Shown here: positions 6,562-17,849 of the stretch, in pieces
How positions within the stretch are numbered: position 1 is the first letter of the stretch
Layout: every line of letters begins with the position of its first letter
DNA from: Cellulomonas sp. URHD0024
GTDB taxonomy: Bacteria; Actinomycetota; Actinomycetes; Actinomycetales; Cellulomonadaceae
NCBI RefSeq assembly: GCF_000426185.1
Contig: NZ_AUEW01000009.1
Span: 62,001 to 126,000 of the forward strand
Length of the DNA stretch: 64,000 nucleotides
Direction: 5' to 3'
The notes under the pieces: generated by a model
The model's input: only the letters and a program-made list of their open reading frames with translations
Told to the model about the DNA's origin: nothing
The model's database searches: none
Translations under genes and position numbers: made by a program

Positions 6562-9045
6562 ATGCCGAACCCTGCGCGCTCGCGCGGCCGCCAGGTCAAC
6601 GCCTTCCAGGCGCTGGCCCTCTTGATGTCCTTCGTGCTCGTCGCCGGTGTCGGTGGCGTGCTCGCCGCGGGACTGGTGCTGCCCGGCGTCGCGATCGCCA
6701 ACCGTACGACCGAGGTGACGGCGACCGCGTTCGAGGAGCTGCCGACGGAGCTCGACCAGCCCGGACTGCCCGAGAAGTCGACGATCCTCGCAGCCGACGG
6801 CACCTTGCTGGCCACCTTCTTCGACCAGAACCGCGTCGTGGTCCCCCTGACCGAGATCTCGCCGATGCTCCAGCACGCGGTCATCGCCACCGAGGACAAG
6901 CGCTTCTACAAGCACGCCGGGGTCGACCCCTCGGGCATGCTGCGGGCCTTCGTCCAGAACCAGACCTCGTCGGGCGGTCAGCAGGGTGCGTCCACCCTGA
7001 CGCAGCAGTACGTCAAGAACGTGCTCATCGAGGCCGCGCTGGCCAAGCCCGAGGGACCCGAGCGGCAGGCGGCCCTCGAAGCGGCCAAGGGTCACAAGGG
7101 CAAGGAGGGCGTCGCACGCAAGCTCCGTGAGGCAAAGCTCGCCATCACGCTCGAGAAGACGAGCACCAAGAACCAGATCCTCGAGAAGTACCTGAACATC
7201 GCGCAGTTCGGGATCAAGGTCTACGGCGCCGAGTCGGCCGCGGAGTACTACTTCAGCAAGCGTGCGAGCGACCTCAACTACCTCGAGGCCGCGACCATCG
7301 CCGGGATCACGCAGAGCCCGAGCAAGTGGGACCCGGTCGCGCACCCCGACGACGCCGAGGTCCGTCGGAACACCGTCCTGCGGCTCATGAAGGAACAGGG
7401 CTACATCACGAAGGCCGACTACACGGCCGGCGTCGCCACGCCGATCGCCAGCACGCTCAAGCCGCAGGAGCTCAAGCAGGGGTGCGCGGTCGCCAGCACG
7501 GTCGTCGCCGGCTCCGGCTACTTCTGCGACTTCGTCACCAAGGTCATCGTCAACGAACCCGCCTTCGGCAAGACGAGGGAAGACCGTGCCAGCCTCCTGT
7601 ACAAGGGTGGTCTGACCATCACGACGACGCTCGACCCGAGGCTGCAGACCGAGGCCGACACCGAGGTCAAGGCGGGCATCCCGGTGCAGGACCCGTCGGG
7701 TGTCGCCAGCTCGATCGTGACCGTGCAGCCGGGTACCGGGAAGATCCTCGCGATGGCGCAGAACCGGGACTACGCGGCCATCGGTGATTCCACCAAGCGC
7801 ACGGAGTCGGTCAACTTCAACACGGACAAGGCCTACGGAGGGTCGAGCGGCTTCGCGCCGGGCTCGACGTTCAAGCCGTTCACGCTGCTGGAGTGGCTCA
7901 AGCAGGGGCACAGCCTCTACGACGTCGTCAACGGCAGCGTTCGCCCGCTCAACGAGAAGATGTTCACCACCTGCGGCGTCAGGAACAGGGACTTCGTGTG
8001 GACCCCGGGCAACGCCGAGTTCGGCGCAGGCAACATGACTGTCCTGGACGCGACGAGGAACTCTGTCAACCTGGCCTACCTGACGATGGGCTCGCAGCTC
8101 GACATGTGCAACATCATGCAGGGCGCCACCGACCTCGGGATGCACCTGGCCGCCCCTCGCGCTGCCGCCAAGGACGGCCGCGCGGCCGGGACCATCGAAC
8201 CCGGACTGAACCCCTCGAACATCATCGGGACGGACACCGTCGCGCCGTTGTCCATGGCCGCCGCGTTCGCGACCTTCGCCTCCGGCGGCATCCACTGCGA
8301 CCCGATCGCGATCCTGAGCGTCGTGGACACGAACGGCAAGCAGCTCTCCGTGCCGCCCGCGAACTGCACCCAACCGATCGAGTCGAAGTACGCGAACACG
8401 ATCAACTACGCCCTGAGCAACGTGTGGAAGGGCACGGCCAAGAGCGTCGGCGCCCCGCCGTTCCCGTCCGCCGGCAAGACGGGTACCACGAGCCAGAACC
8501 AGGACACCTGGTTCGTCGGCTACACCCCCCTGCTCTCGACCGCCGTGTGGGTGGGGTTCTCACAGGCGCCGAAGCCCGTCTACCACATGACGGTCGCCGG
8601 CGTCTGGCACCCGAAGGGCATCTTCGGTGCGACGATCGCCGCACCGACCTGGAAGCGGTTCATGGTCCAGGCGCTCGCCGGTGCGCCCAACCCCGACTTC
8701 GCCGGCGCCGACCCGAAGCTCGTGTTCGGCGAGAAGATCCCGGTGCCGTCGGTCGTCGGCAAGTCCCAGGACGAAGCCGAGCAGATCCTCGAAGATGCCG
8801 GGTTCACCGCCACGATCGCGCCCGATGAGGTGCAGTCGACGCTTCCTGCCGGGCTGGTCGCCTCGCAGAACCCGTCACGTTCCGCCACGCGCGGCACGGC
8901 CGTCATGCTGACCCTCTCGAACGGCGAGGCACCCCCCGACCCGAACGCCACCCAGGAACCGACCCAGGGGCCGGGACCGGGTCCAGGTCCCGGTGGTCAC
9001 CAGGGCGGTCCTCCAGGCAACGGCGGCGGCAAGGGCCGCGGCTGA
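6562..9045 (+). CDS. ponA2: class A penicillin-binding protein (PonA2 type) with PASTA domain
   Basis: This 827-residue bifunctional peptidoglycan synthase has a short basic cytoplasmic tail, one membrane helix, and a GT51 glycosyltransferase domain (TEDKRFYKHAGVD, GASTLTQQYVKN). The transpeptidase domain has GSTFK (nucleophile Ser), SVN and KTGTT. A PASTA repeat (VPSVVGKSQDEAEQILEDAGF) and a Pro/Gly-rich tail follow. The layout equals mycobacterial PonA2. The start is uncertain: ATG 6562 begins the basic tail, ATG 6538 would add eight residues, and neither has a good ribosome site. It overlaps the next gene by one base (TGATG). Confidence 0.93.
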   Translation: MPNPARSRGRQVNAFQALALLMSFVLVAGVGGVLAAGLVLPGVAIANRTTEVTATAFEELPTELDQPGLPEKSTILAADGTLLATFFDQNRVVVPLTEISPMLQHAVIATEDKRFYKHAGVDPSGMLRAFVQNQTSSGGQQGASTLTQQYVKNVLIEAALAKPEGPERQAALEAAKGHKGKEGVARKLREAKLAITLEKTSTKNQILEKYLNIAQFGIKVYGAESAAEYYFSKRASDLNYLEAATIAGITQSPSKWDPVAHPDDAEVRRNTVLRLMKEQGYITKADYTAGVATPIASTLKPQELKQGCAVASTVVAGSGYFCDFVTKVIVNEPAFGKTREDRASLLYKGGLTITTTLDPRLQTEADTEVKAGIPVQDPSGVASSIVTVQPGTGKILAMAQNRDYAAIGDSTKRTESVNFNTDKAYGGSSGFAPGSTFKPFTLLEWLKQGHSLYDVVNGSVRPLNEKMFTTCGVRNRDFVWTPGNAEFGAGNMTVLDATRNSVNLAYLTMGSQLDMCNIMQGATDLGMHLAAPRAAAKDGRAAGTIEPGLNPSNIIGTDTVAPLSMAAAFATFASGGIHCDPIAILSVVDTNGKQLSVPPANCTQPIESKYANTINYALSNVWKGTAKSVGAPPFPSAGKTGTTSQNQDTWFVGYTPLLSTAVWVGFSQAPKPVYHMTVAGVWHPKGIFGATIAAPTWKRFMVQALAGAPNPDFAGADPKLVFGEKIPVPSVVGKSQDEAEQILEDAGFTATIAPDEVQSTLPAGLVASQNPSRSATRGTAVMLTLSNGEAPPDPNATQEPTQGPGPGPGPGGHQGGPPGNGGGKGRG

Positions 9046-9983
9046 TGCGGGCAGGCGCCCGCGCGAGCGCCGGTCTGGCGGTCGCCGGTGCCGCGGCACT
9101 CGCGTACGCAGCGCTCGTCGAGGTGCGCTGGTACGCGTTGCGGGAGGTCACCGTGCCGGTGCTGCCGGCGGGGCAGGACCCGTTGCGGATCCTGCACCTG
9201 TCGGACCTGCACCTGGTTCCCGGTCAGCGGCGCAAGGTCGACTGGGTCCGCGACCTGGCCTCCCTGCGGCCGCACCTCGTCGTCGACACGGGCGACAACT
9301 GGTCACACCTCGACGCCATGCCGGACCTGCTGCACGCCCTCGAGCCGCACCTCGCCGGCCCCGGCGCGTTCGTGCTCGGCTCGAACGACTACGTCGCTCC
9401 CGTGCCCAAGAACCCCGCGCGGTACCTTCTGCCCGACGCCCGCAGACATTCGCCGAAGAAGACCGTCGAGCTGCCCTGGCGCGAGCTCGCGGCACGGTTC
9501 GCGTCGGCCGGCTGGATCGACCTGACCAACCGCCGTGACGTGCTCAAGGCCGATGGTCGCGTGCTCTCGCTCGTCGGCACCGACGACGCGCACATGAACC
9601 GCGACCACTACCCGCCGGCGGCTGGGACCGACGATGCTCGCACCGGCTCCACGCCGATCGACCTGCATCTCGGCGTCACGCATGCGCCGTACCGCCGCGT
9701 CCTGGACGCGATGCACGCCGACGACGTCGACCTGGCGATCGCGGGCCACACGCACGGCGGCCAGCTCGCACTCCCCTTCTGGGGTGCGCTCGTCACCAAC
9801 TGCGACCTGGACACCAGCCGCGCCAAGGGCCTGCACGGCTGGCCCGGCCCGCGGCCCGACCGCCCCGGCGGCGCCGACTCCACCTGGATGCACGTCTCAG
9901 CCGGTCTCGGCACCTCGCCGTACGCACCTGTGCGGTTCGCGTGCCGACCCGAGGCGACGCTTCTCACGCTCGTCGCCCCGTGA
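9045..9983 (+). CDS. membrane-anchored metallophosphoesterase
   Basis: This 312-residue calcineurin-like phosphoesterase carries the metal motifs LSDLHL (D-X-H), DTGDN (GD), GSND (GN-D) and GHTHGGQ. The N-terminus is hydrophobic (about 5-25), so it is probably tethered to the membrane facing outward. The start overlaps the PBP stop (TGATG), showing one transcript. The same pair occurs in mycobacteria (Rv3682-Rv3683), which points to a cell-envelope role. The substrate is unknown. Confidence 0.88.
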   Translation: MRAGARASAGLAVAGAAALAYAALVEVRWYALREVTVPVLPAGQDPLRILHLSDLHLVPGQRRKVDWVRDLASLRPHLVVDTGDNWSHLDAMPDLLHALEPHLAGPGAFVLGSNDYVAPVPKNPARYLLPDARRHSPKKTVELPWRELAARFASAGWIDLTNRRDVLKADGRVLSLVGTDDAHMNRDHYPPAAGTDDARTGSTPIDLHLGVTHAPYRRVLDAMHADDVDLAIAGHTHGGQLALPFWGALVTNCDLDTSRAKGLHGWPGPRPDRPGGADSTWMHVSAGLGTSPYAPVRFACRPEATLLTLVAP

Positions 9984-10061
9984 GTCGTGCCCGATCGGCT
10001 GCACGCGTGCGGCCACCGGGGCTCGGCGGCTTTCGGTTTCGTTGCAAGGGCACTCGTCGGC

Positions 10062-10067
10062 TATCCT
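10062..10067 (+). promoter_or_regulatory. -10 element TATCCT before tRNA-Pro
   Basis: TATCCT lies 12 nt before the mature tRNA 5' end. The same GCTATCCT hexamer context occurs before tRNA-Ser at 41111-41118, which supports its role. A -35 box is not clear at normal spacing. Confidence 0.4.
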
Positions 10068-10079
10068 TGCCAGGCTCCA

Positions 10080-10153
<74 letters not shown>

Positions 10154-10163
10154 CACTGTGGAG

Positions 10164-10200
10164 AAGGCCCCTGGCCAGCGGAGACGCTGACAGGGGCCTT
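10164..10200 (+). terminator. hairpin terminator after tRNA-Pro
   Basis: A perfect 10-bp stem AAGGCCCCTG/CAGGGGCCTT surrounds a 17-nt loop, 10 nt after the tRNA. The T-run is short, as is usual in this GC range. Confidence 0.75.
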
Positions 10201-10356
10201 CTGCATGCCCCGGCCGAGCGCCTTCGCGTGGAGTGGCCACACCCGGGCCGGCGCTCACGAGATGGCCCCGGAGACACCGCTCGACACCGGCGAGGACGGG
10301 GACAGTTCGTCGCGACGAGTGGTGTCCCCGGCCCAGGTCCTCGCTGGCGACGAGCG

Positions 10357-11211
10357 TCAGGGACGCGGGCCCAGGTACGACGCGTCGCCGTCGACGGTGT
10401 GGATGGCGACGCTGACGGACGCGTCCGGGTCCGTCGGGGCGTCGACGGTCTGCCGGCCGTCGTTCGTCGCGACCGTGAGCGCGACCGGGTCGCCGTTGCC
10501 GTACACCGTGATGTCGCCGTCGGCGGCGCGGGCATCGACGTTCCCGTCGACCCCGGCGATCGTCGTGCGGCCGTCGCTGGAGTGCGTGGTGACGGAGCCC
10601 GTCACCTGCGAGATGTCGACCGAGCCGTCCGAGGAGCGTGCGCTGACGTCGCCGCGGATGTCGGTGATCGTCGCGTCGCCGTCGACGGAACGCACGGACA
10701 CGGCGCCCGTGACGTCGTCGATCCTCGTCGCGCCGTCGCTGGTGTGCACCGTGACGGCCCCGGTCAGGGAGGTCGCCTCGACGGACCCGTCCGACGACCG
10801 GACCACCACCTCGGTGCCCTGCGGGACGGTCACGTTCAGGCCGGCTTCGCAGAAGCCCGGACGCCACCAGTCGCACGTGTGCTTCACCACCAGGCGGTTG
10901 CCGCTCATCGCCGCCTTGTAGGAGGCGTGCGTGGACGCGGTGCGCGACGTCCGCTCGACATGGATGCTCGCGTCGCCGGTCGCGACCGTGACGTCGCCGT
11001 CCGCGACCAGCTCGACCACCGGGGCCGCGTCGTAGGTCGCCGAGCCGGACACCGTCGCCGGGTCGGCGTTGGAGTAGACCAGCAGGTCGACCAGGCTGGA
11101 CGCGCCGGAGACGAGCATCAGCGCGCCGACGATGGCGCCGACCCACACCAGGGCGCGCGCGCCGGCGGACCGCTTCGGGGGTGCGGGAGGACGTTCGAGG
11201 GTGGTGGTCAT
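10357..11211 (-). CDS. DUF4097-family membrane-anchored beta-repeat protein
   Basis: This 284-residue protein has one N-terminal membrane helix (about 22-48) and a long extracellular run of short beta repeats such as VRSSDGSVEATSLTGAV, typical of the DUF4097 adhesin-like/solenoid fold. Two Cys (CDWWRPGFC) could form a disulfide. It overlaps the upstream response regulator by 4 nt (ATGA), so it is the last gene of the kinase-regulator operon and may be the sensed or protective envelope component. Its function is unknown. Confidence 0.8.
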   Translation of the reverse strand: MTTTLERPPAPPKRSAGARALVWVGAIVGALMLVSGASSLVDLLVYSNADPATVSGSATYDAAPVVELVADGDVTVATGDASIHVERTSRTASTHASYKAAMSGNRLVVKHTCDWWRPGFCEAGLNVTVPQGTEVVVRSSDGSVEATSLTGAVTVHTSDGATRIDDVTGAVSVRSVDGDATITDIRGDVSARSSDGSVDISQVTGSVTTHSSDGRTTIAGVDGNVDARAADGDITVYGNGDPVALTVATNDGRQTVDAPTDPDASVSVAIHTVDGDASYLGPRP

Positions 11212-11870
11212 GACTGGTCTCCCGGTTCGTGCTCGAGCCAGCGGAGCACCGCCAGCACACGACGGTGGTCGTCGGCGTCCTGGGCCAGGCCCAGCTTGGT
11301 GAGGATCGAGGTGACGTGCTTCTCGACGGCGGGCAGGCCCACCACCAGCCGTTCGGCGATGGCCGCGTTGGAACGGCCCTCCGCCATGAGGCCGAGCACG
11401 TCGCGTTCGCGGGGCGTGAGGGTCTCGAGGCCCGACCGCCGGGTGCGGGCGAGGATCTGCGCGACGACGTCCGGGTCGATCACGGTGCCGCCGGACGCGA
11501 CGCGGCTCAGTGCGTCGAGGAACTCGTCGACATCGGCCACCCGGTCCTTCAGCACGTACCCGAGTCCGCGCACGTCACCGGCGAACAGCTCCCGGGCGTA
11601 GCGCTGCTCGACGTACTGCGACAGGACGAGGATCGGCAGCTTCTTGTGCAGGCTGCGCAGGTGCACGGCGGCGCGCAGACCCTCGTCGGTGTGGGTCGGG
11701 GGCATCCGGACGTCGGTGACGACGATGTCGGGCAGCTCGGTCTCGGCCCCGAAGGCGGCGACGAGCTGGTCTGCCGTCGTGTAGCCCGTGACCTCGTGGC
11801 CCTCGGCCACGAGCAGACGGCTCAGGCCGTCGAGCAGGAGGACGGAGTCCTCGGCGATCACGATGCGCAC
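11208..11870 (-). CDS. LuxR/NarL-type response regulator
   Basis: This 220-residue protein has a receiver domain with EDS (acid pocket), VVTDVRMPP (phospho-Asp) and VLKD (conserved Lys). The C-terminal LuxR helix-turn-helix contains LTPRERDVLGLMAEGRSNAAIAERL. I chose the GTG at 11870 because GGAGGTGCC precedes it; it overlaps the kinase gene by 13 nt. It should be phosphorylated by that kinase and probably controls this operon. Confidence 0.92.
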   Translation of the reverse strand: MRIVIAEDSVLLLDGLSRLLVAEGHEVTGYTTADQLVAAFGAETELPDIVVTDVRMPPTHTDEGLRAAVHLRSLHKKLPILVLSQYVEQRYARELFAGDVRGLGYVLKDRVADVDEFLDALSRVASGGTVIDPDVVAQILARTRRSGLETLTPRERDVLGLMAEGRSNAAIAERLVVGLPAVEKHVTSILTKLGLAQDADDHRRVLAVLRWLEHEPGDQS

Positions 11871-13213
11871 GGCACCTCCACGGTGAGTCGGGTGCCGGCT
11901 CCGGCCGGGCTGTCCAGGTCGAAGGTGCCGTCCAGCGCGGCGACGCGGCTGCGCAGGCCGTCCAGGCCGCTGCCGCTCGTCGGTGCCGCGCCCCCCGCCC
12001 CGTCGTCGGCGATGACGAGCCGCAGGTGCTGCGACGGCGTGATCGTGGCGGTCACCGTGACGTTGGAGGCCTGCGCGTACTTGGCGACGTTGGTCAGGGC
12101 CTCGGCGACGACGAAGTACGCCGCCGCCTGCGCGGACGTGCTGGCCGGCGTGAGCGGCGCGGGGACGTCGACGGTGACGGGCACGGGACTGCGGGCGGCC
12201 AGGGCAGAGAGCGCGGCATCGAGACCGCGGTCGGTCAGGACGGCCGGGTGGATGCCGCGTACGAGGTCGCGCAGCTCGGCGAGCGTCTCCTTGACCTCGC
12301 GGTGCGCGTGGTCGAGCACGGCGGCCGCCTCCGGGTCGCTCGAGGCCTTGCGCCGGGCCGCTCCGAGCTCGACACCGAGCGCGACGAGCCGCTGCTGTGC
12401 GCCGTCGTGCAGGTCGCGCTCGATCCTGCGCCGTTCGCTGTCGGCCGCACCGACCGCCGCCGTGCGCGTCTCTGTCAGGTGCACCGCTCGGTCCTCCGCA
12501 ACGGCAAGCTGTGCCTGCGCGTGCCGGGCCGCCTCGACGGCCTCGGCGCGCGCCGATGCACCGAGCATGGACCGCGCCGCCCGGACGAGCGCGAACGACG
12601 ACGCCTGCACCCCGAGCGAACCCACCCAGGCCACGACCACAGCCGCGAGGACCAGGAGCGGCGCAGGTGCCGGCATGGTCACCGAGTCGCCGTAGAAGAT
12701 CACGAACGCCAGCAGCGCGACGGCGCCGGCGAGGCCGACCGAGACGACGACGGTCGACGCGGTCAGGATGACGCTCCCGACCAGCAGGTAGGCCACGTGC
12801 GCCCACGAGCGGCTGTCGCCGAGCACCGCCATCCAGGCTGCCCACCATCCCGGCCTGCGCGGCTGCTTGTAGCGAGGGGCGTCGATGGTGACGCGGAGCT
12901 GCGCGTGCAGCCGGGCGCGTTCGAGCCGGGCGATCGGTCGGACCGCGAGCAGCGTCACGACGACCATCGGGATGCCGACGAACAGCACGGCCAGGCTGAG
13001 CCCGACAGCGAGCGCCACGAACACCGCGATCGCGGCGAACCCGACGAGGAACGACCCGACCACGGTCTGCGAGATGCCCACCCACGTCGCACCCGAGACG
13101 GGGGCGGCGAGCAGGGGCCGCCATCCCGTCAACGCAGGTGCGACGAGTCGCAGGTCGTCGCGTTCCGACACGCAGCCGTTCAGCGGTGTCCCGGTCGATC
13201 CGTCGGAGCTCAT
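11858..13213 (-). CDS. membrane sensor histidine kinase (HisKA_3 type)
   Basis: This 451-residue protein has four to six membrane helices between about 40 and 215. A coiled segment follows, then the HisKA_3 box ERRRIERDLHDGAQQRLVALG with the phospho-accepting His, and an HATPase domain ending TRLTVEVPCAS with ADDGAGG and GLDGLRSRV nucleotide motifs. The N-terminus resembles the sensor region of actinomycete kinases that respond to envelope stress. It is the first gene of a three-gene overlapping operon with the LuxR regulator and the DUF4097 protein. The signal is unknown. Confidence 0.9.
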   Translation of the reverse strand: MSSDGSTGTPLNGCVSERDDLRLVAPALTGWRPLLAAPVSGATWVGISQTVVGSFLVGFAAIAVFVALAVGLSLAVLFVGIPMVVVTLLAVRPIARLERARLHAQLRVTIDAPRYKQPRRPGWWAAWMAVLGDSRSWAHVAYLLVGSVILTASTVVVSVGLAGAVALLAFVIFYGDSVTMPAPAPLLVLAAVVVAWVGSLGVQASSFALVRAARSMLGASARAEAVEAARHAQAQLAVAEDRAVHLTETRTAAVGAADSERRRIERDLHDGAQQRLVALGVELGAARRKASSDPEAAAVLDHAHREVKETLAELRDLVRGIHPAVLTDRGLDAALSALAARSPVPVTVDVPAPLTPASTSAQAAAYFVVAEALTNVAKYAQASNVTVTATITPSQHLRLVIADDGAGGAAPTSGSGLDGLRSRVAALDGTFDLDSPAGAGTRLTVEVPCAS

Positions 13214-13285
13214 GACCTAGACGCTAGGGCGTGCGGACGCGCGGTCGACACCAGGACCACCCACGAAGGCGTGGTGGGGTCAGCC

Positions 13286-13990
13286 CTACTTCTTGGGCGG
13301 GACCGCGGCTCCGCGCACCAGCCGGTCGAGGGCGATCGCCGTGAGCATGGCGACCAGGATCCCGATGCCGGAGAGCAGGAACAGCAGCTGTGCGTCCGCG
13401 GTCGCCACCATGGCGGTCAGCGCGACGACCGGCCCGACGGTGAGCGGGAGCGTGAGGGTCCCCCACCAGCCACCGCCGCGCAGGTACACGATCCCCACCA
13501 GGAGACCTGACACGTTCGACGCGACGAAGGTCGTCGCGCAGGCGATCAGGAACGCCGCCGGCGTCGCGCCGTCGACTCCGACGGACCAGTGCCACCCGAA
13601 CGCCCCGTACACGGCCCGCTCGGCGGACATCAGCACGGCGTACGCGGCGCCGTACCCGATCCCGGTACCGATCGCGGCGACCAGGGCACCTCGTGCCAGC
13701 GCCCGCCGCGTGAGCCCGGAGGCCACCTGGACCGGCACCGAGGTGAGGGCCGTCCCGATGAAGAACGACATCGGCAGCCAGACCAGCGCCTGCATGCCGA
13801 ACTGCACGACGCCTCGCTCGACGACGTCCGCGACCGTCGCGTAGATCGCGACGGCGATCGTCGAGACGACCACGGCGATGCCCCAGAACCAGAGCGCGAC
13901 GCGGAGCTGCGTCGCCAGGAACCAGCGCGCCGTGAGATCCACCGGTCCGCGTCGGACGCGGGGACGGTCTCCGGTGAGGGTGGTGCTCAT
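13286..13990 (-). CDS. ABC-transporter membrane subunit of the YtrA-type operon
   Basis: This 234-residue protein has six predicted membrane helices and a basic cytoplasmic start. It overlaps the ATPase gene upstream by 4 nt (ATGA), and that gene overlaps a GntR repressor, the arrangement of ytrA-like cell-envelope stress operons. It is likely the permease of that ATPase. The substrate is unknown; related systems answer cell-wall-active antibiotics. Confidence 0.75.
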   Translation of the reverse strand: MSTTLTGDRPRVRRGPVDLTARWFLATQLRVALWFWGIAVVVSTIAVAIYATVADVVERGVVQFGMQALVWLPMSFFIGTALTSVPVQVASGLTRRALARGALVAAIGTGIGYGAAYAVLMSAERAVYGAFGWHWSVGVDGATPAAFLIACATTFVASNVSGLLVGIVYLRGGGWWGTLTLPLTVGPVVALTAMVATADAQLLFLLSGIGILVAMLTAIALDRLVRGAAVPPKK

Positions 13991-14874
13991 CGCGCAACCT
14001 CCGTCGGGCGGCGTTCGGTCAGGTGGACGAACAGGTCCTGCAGGGGCACCGGCCCCAGCTCCAGGCCGCCCAGCCGCGCGTTCTGCTCGTCGTCGGGAAG
14101 CGTCCCGACGACCGTCGCCTGGGCCGTGCCGCCGAGACGCTGGCGCGCCACGACGTCACGTCCGACGACGAACGCCTCGACGGCGTCCGACGGACCCGTG
14201 ACGGTCATGCCGCTCGAGCGCAGCGCGTCCGCGTTCGACTGCGTGAGCACCGAGCCGCGGTGCAGCACGATGACGTCCTCGAGCAGTCGTTCGACCTCGT
14301 TGATCAGGTGGCTGGACAGGACGATCGTGCGCGGGTGCTCGAGCCAGTCGGCCAGCAGGGCGTCGTAGAACGCGTACCGGGCCGGCGCGTCCATGCCGAG
14401 GTGCACCTCGTCCAGGAGGGTCAGCGGCGAGCGGCTGGCGATCCCGACGACGATGCCGAACGACGACTTCTTGCCGCGGGAGAGGCGGTACGGGCGGCTG
14501 GTCCTTTCCAGCTCGAACGTGTCGAGCAGCTTCTCCGCGAGGTCCGTGTCGAACGTCTCGCGGCGGTCGGCCAGCATGCGGAGCGACTCCGCGATCGGCC
14601 GCTCCGGGGTCATGTCGCCGCTCTCGCGGACCAGGGTCGTGGCACCCATCGTCCGCGCGTTCTCCCACGGCTCGTCGCCGTCGACGAGCACGGTCCCGCT
14701 CGTCTTGCGCAGGAACGCGGCCAGCACCGAGAGCGCGGTCGTCTTGCCCGATCCGTTGCGCCCGAGCAGCCCCGTGATGACGCCGGGACGGATGTCGAAC
14801 GACACGGCGTCCAGGGCCGTCGTCGCGTCGAACCGGACCGTGAGGTCCCTGACGTGCACACCGAAGCCGCTCAT
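13987..14874 (-). CDS. ABC-transporter ATP-binding protein
   Basis: This 295-residue ATPase has Walker A GLLGRNGSGKTT, a divergent signature LSRGKKSSFGIV and Walker B PLTLLDEVHLGMDAP, with a switch His in LSSHLINEVE. The DEVHLGMD form, instead of DEPTxGLD, fits the actinomycete subfamily found with YtrA-type repressors. It overlaps both neighbours by 4 nt and so is translated in a fixed ratio with them. Confidence 0.88.
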   Translation of the reverse strand: MSGFGVHVRDLTVRFDATTALDAVSFDIRPGVITGLLGRNGSGKTTALSVLAAFLRKTSGTVLVDGDEPWENARTMGATTLVRESGDMTPERPIAESLRMLADRRETFDTDLAEKLLDTFELERTSRPYRLSRGKKSSFGIVVGIASRSPLTLLDEVHLGMDAPARYAFYDALLADWLEHPRTIVLSSHLINEVERLLEDVIVLHRGSVLTQSNADALRSSGMTVTGPSDAVEAFVVGRDVVARQRLGGTAQATVVGTLPDDEQNARLGGLELGPVPLQDLFVHLTERRPTEVAR

Positions 14875-15230
14875 CGCGGTCCCCCGTTCCTCAGGTGCTC
14901 GATGACGTCCTCGACCGGGATGCCGAGGACCTTCGCCTGTGCGGCGACGGGGTCGACGACCTTCGCGAAGAACGCGGCCCGCTTCTCGGTGAGCAGCTGC
15001 TCGCGGGCGCCCGGTGCGACGAACATGCCGATGCCGCGCTGCTTGTAGAGCACGCCCTCGTCGACCAGCTCCGTGAACGCCTTGGCCGCCGTCGCCGGGT
15101 TGATCCGGAACGTCGTCGCGTACTGCGTGGTCGACATGACCTGCTCATGCTCCTTCAACGCGCCCGAGAGCACGTCGGCCCGGATCTGGTCGGCGATCTG
15201 CACGTACAGCGGATCGCGTCCGTCGAACAT
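14871..15230 (-). CDS. GntR-family repressor, YtrA subfamily
   Basis: This 119-residue protein has a winged helix (DPLYVQIADQIRADVLSGAL, then YATTFRINPATAAKAFTELVDEGVLYKQRGIGMFV) and only a short helical C-terminus, as in the YtrA branch that controls ABC transporters. I chose ATG 15230 because GGAGGCGATGC precedes it; upstream codons add an Arg-rich tail. It is the first gene of a three-gene overlapping operon and probably represses it. Confidence 0.9.
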   Translation of the reverse strand: MFDGRDPLYVQIADQIRADVLSGALKEHEQVMSTTQYATTFRINPATAAKAFTELVDEGVLYKQRGIGMFVAPGAREQLLTEKRAAFFAKVVDPVAAQAKVLGIPVEDVIEHLRNGGPR

Positions 15231-15243
15231 GCATCGCCTCCTC

Positions 15244-15265
15244 GTTGGTTCCCTACCTGACCAAC
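15244..15265. promoter_or_regulatory. candidate operator of the GntR/YtrA-type repressor
   Basis: GTTGGT (15244-15249) and ACCAAC (15260-15265) form a perfect inverted repeat with a 10-nt gap, 14 nt before the repressor start codon. The position suits autoregulation. The binding protein is inferred. Confidence 0.5.
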
Positions 15266-15323
15266 TAACCACAGAACCCCGCGCCCCACAACCCTGTGGG
15301 GGGAGGGATTCGCCGGGAAGACA

Positions 15324-15373
15324 GCAACGTCCGCACTCGTGGGGGCTATGCCCCTCACGAGTGCGGACGTTGC
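15324..15373 (-). terminator. very long hairpin after asd
   Basis: Eighteen perfectly paired bases (15324-15341 with 15356-15373) continue into four more G-C pairs closing a CTATG loop, with one bulged T. It begins 9 nt past the asd stop and also faces the GntR operon upstream region. There is no U-run. It is longer and more perfect than a termination role needs, so it may also be a copy of a dispersed palindrome. Confidence 0.6.
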
Positions 15374-15382
15374 GAGTCTTGG

Positions 15383-17712
<2,330 letters not shown>

Positions 17713-17849
17713 GGGGGAGCTCTTTCGCGGGCTCGGGATGGGACCGGGCGAGTGTACGGCGGTGTCCACGCAGGGGCCGCGCGGTTTCAGATGCCGGATC
17801 GACCCCGACTGCTTGTCACGTACGCGGACGTCCGGTGCGCTCTGCGCCC

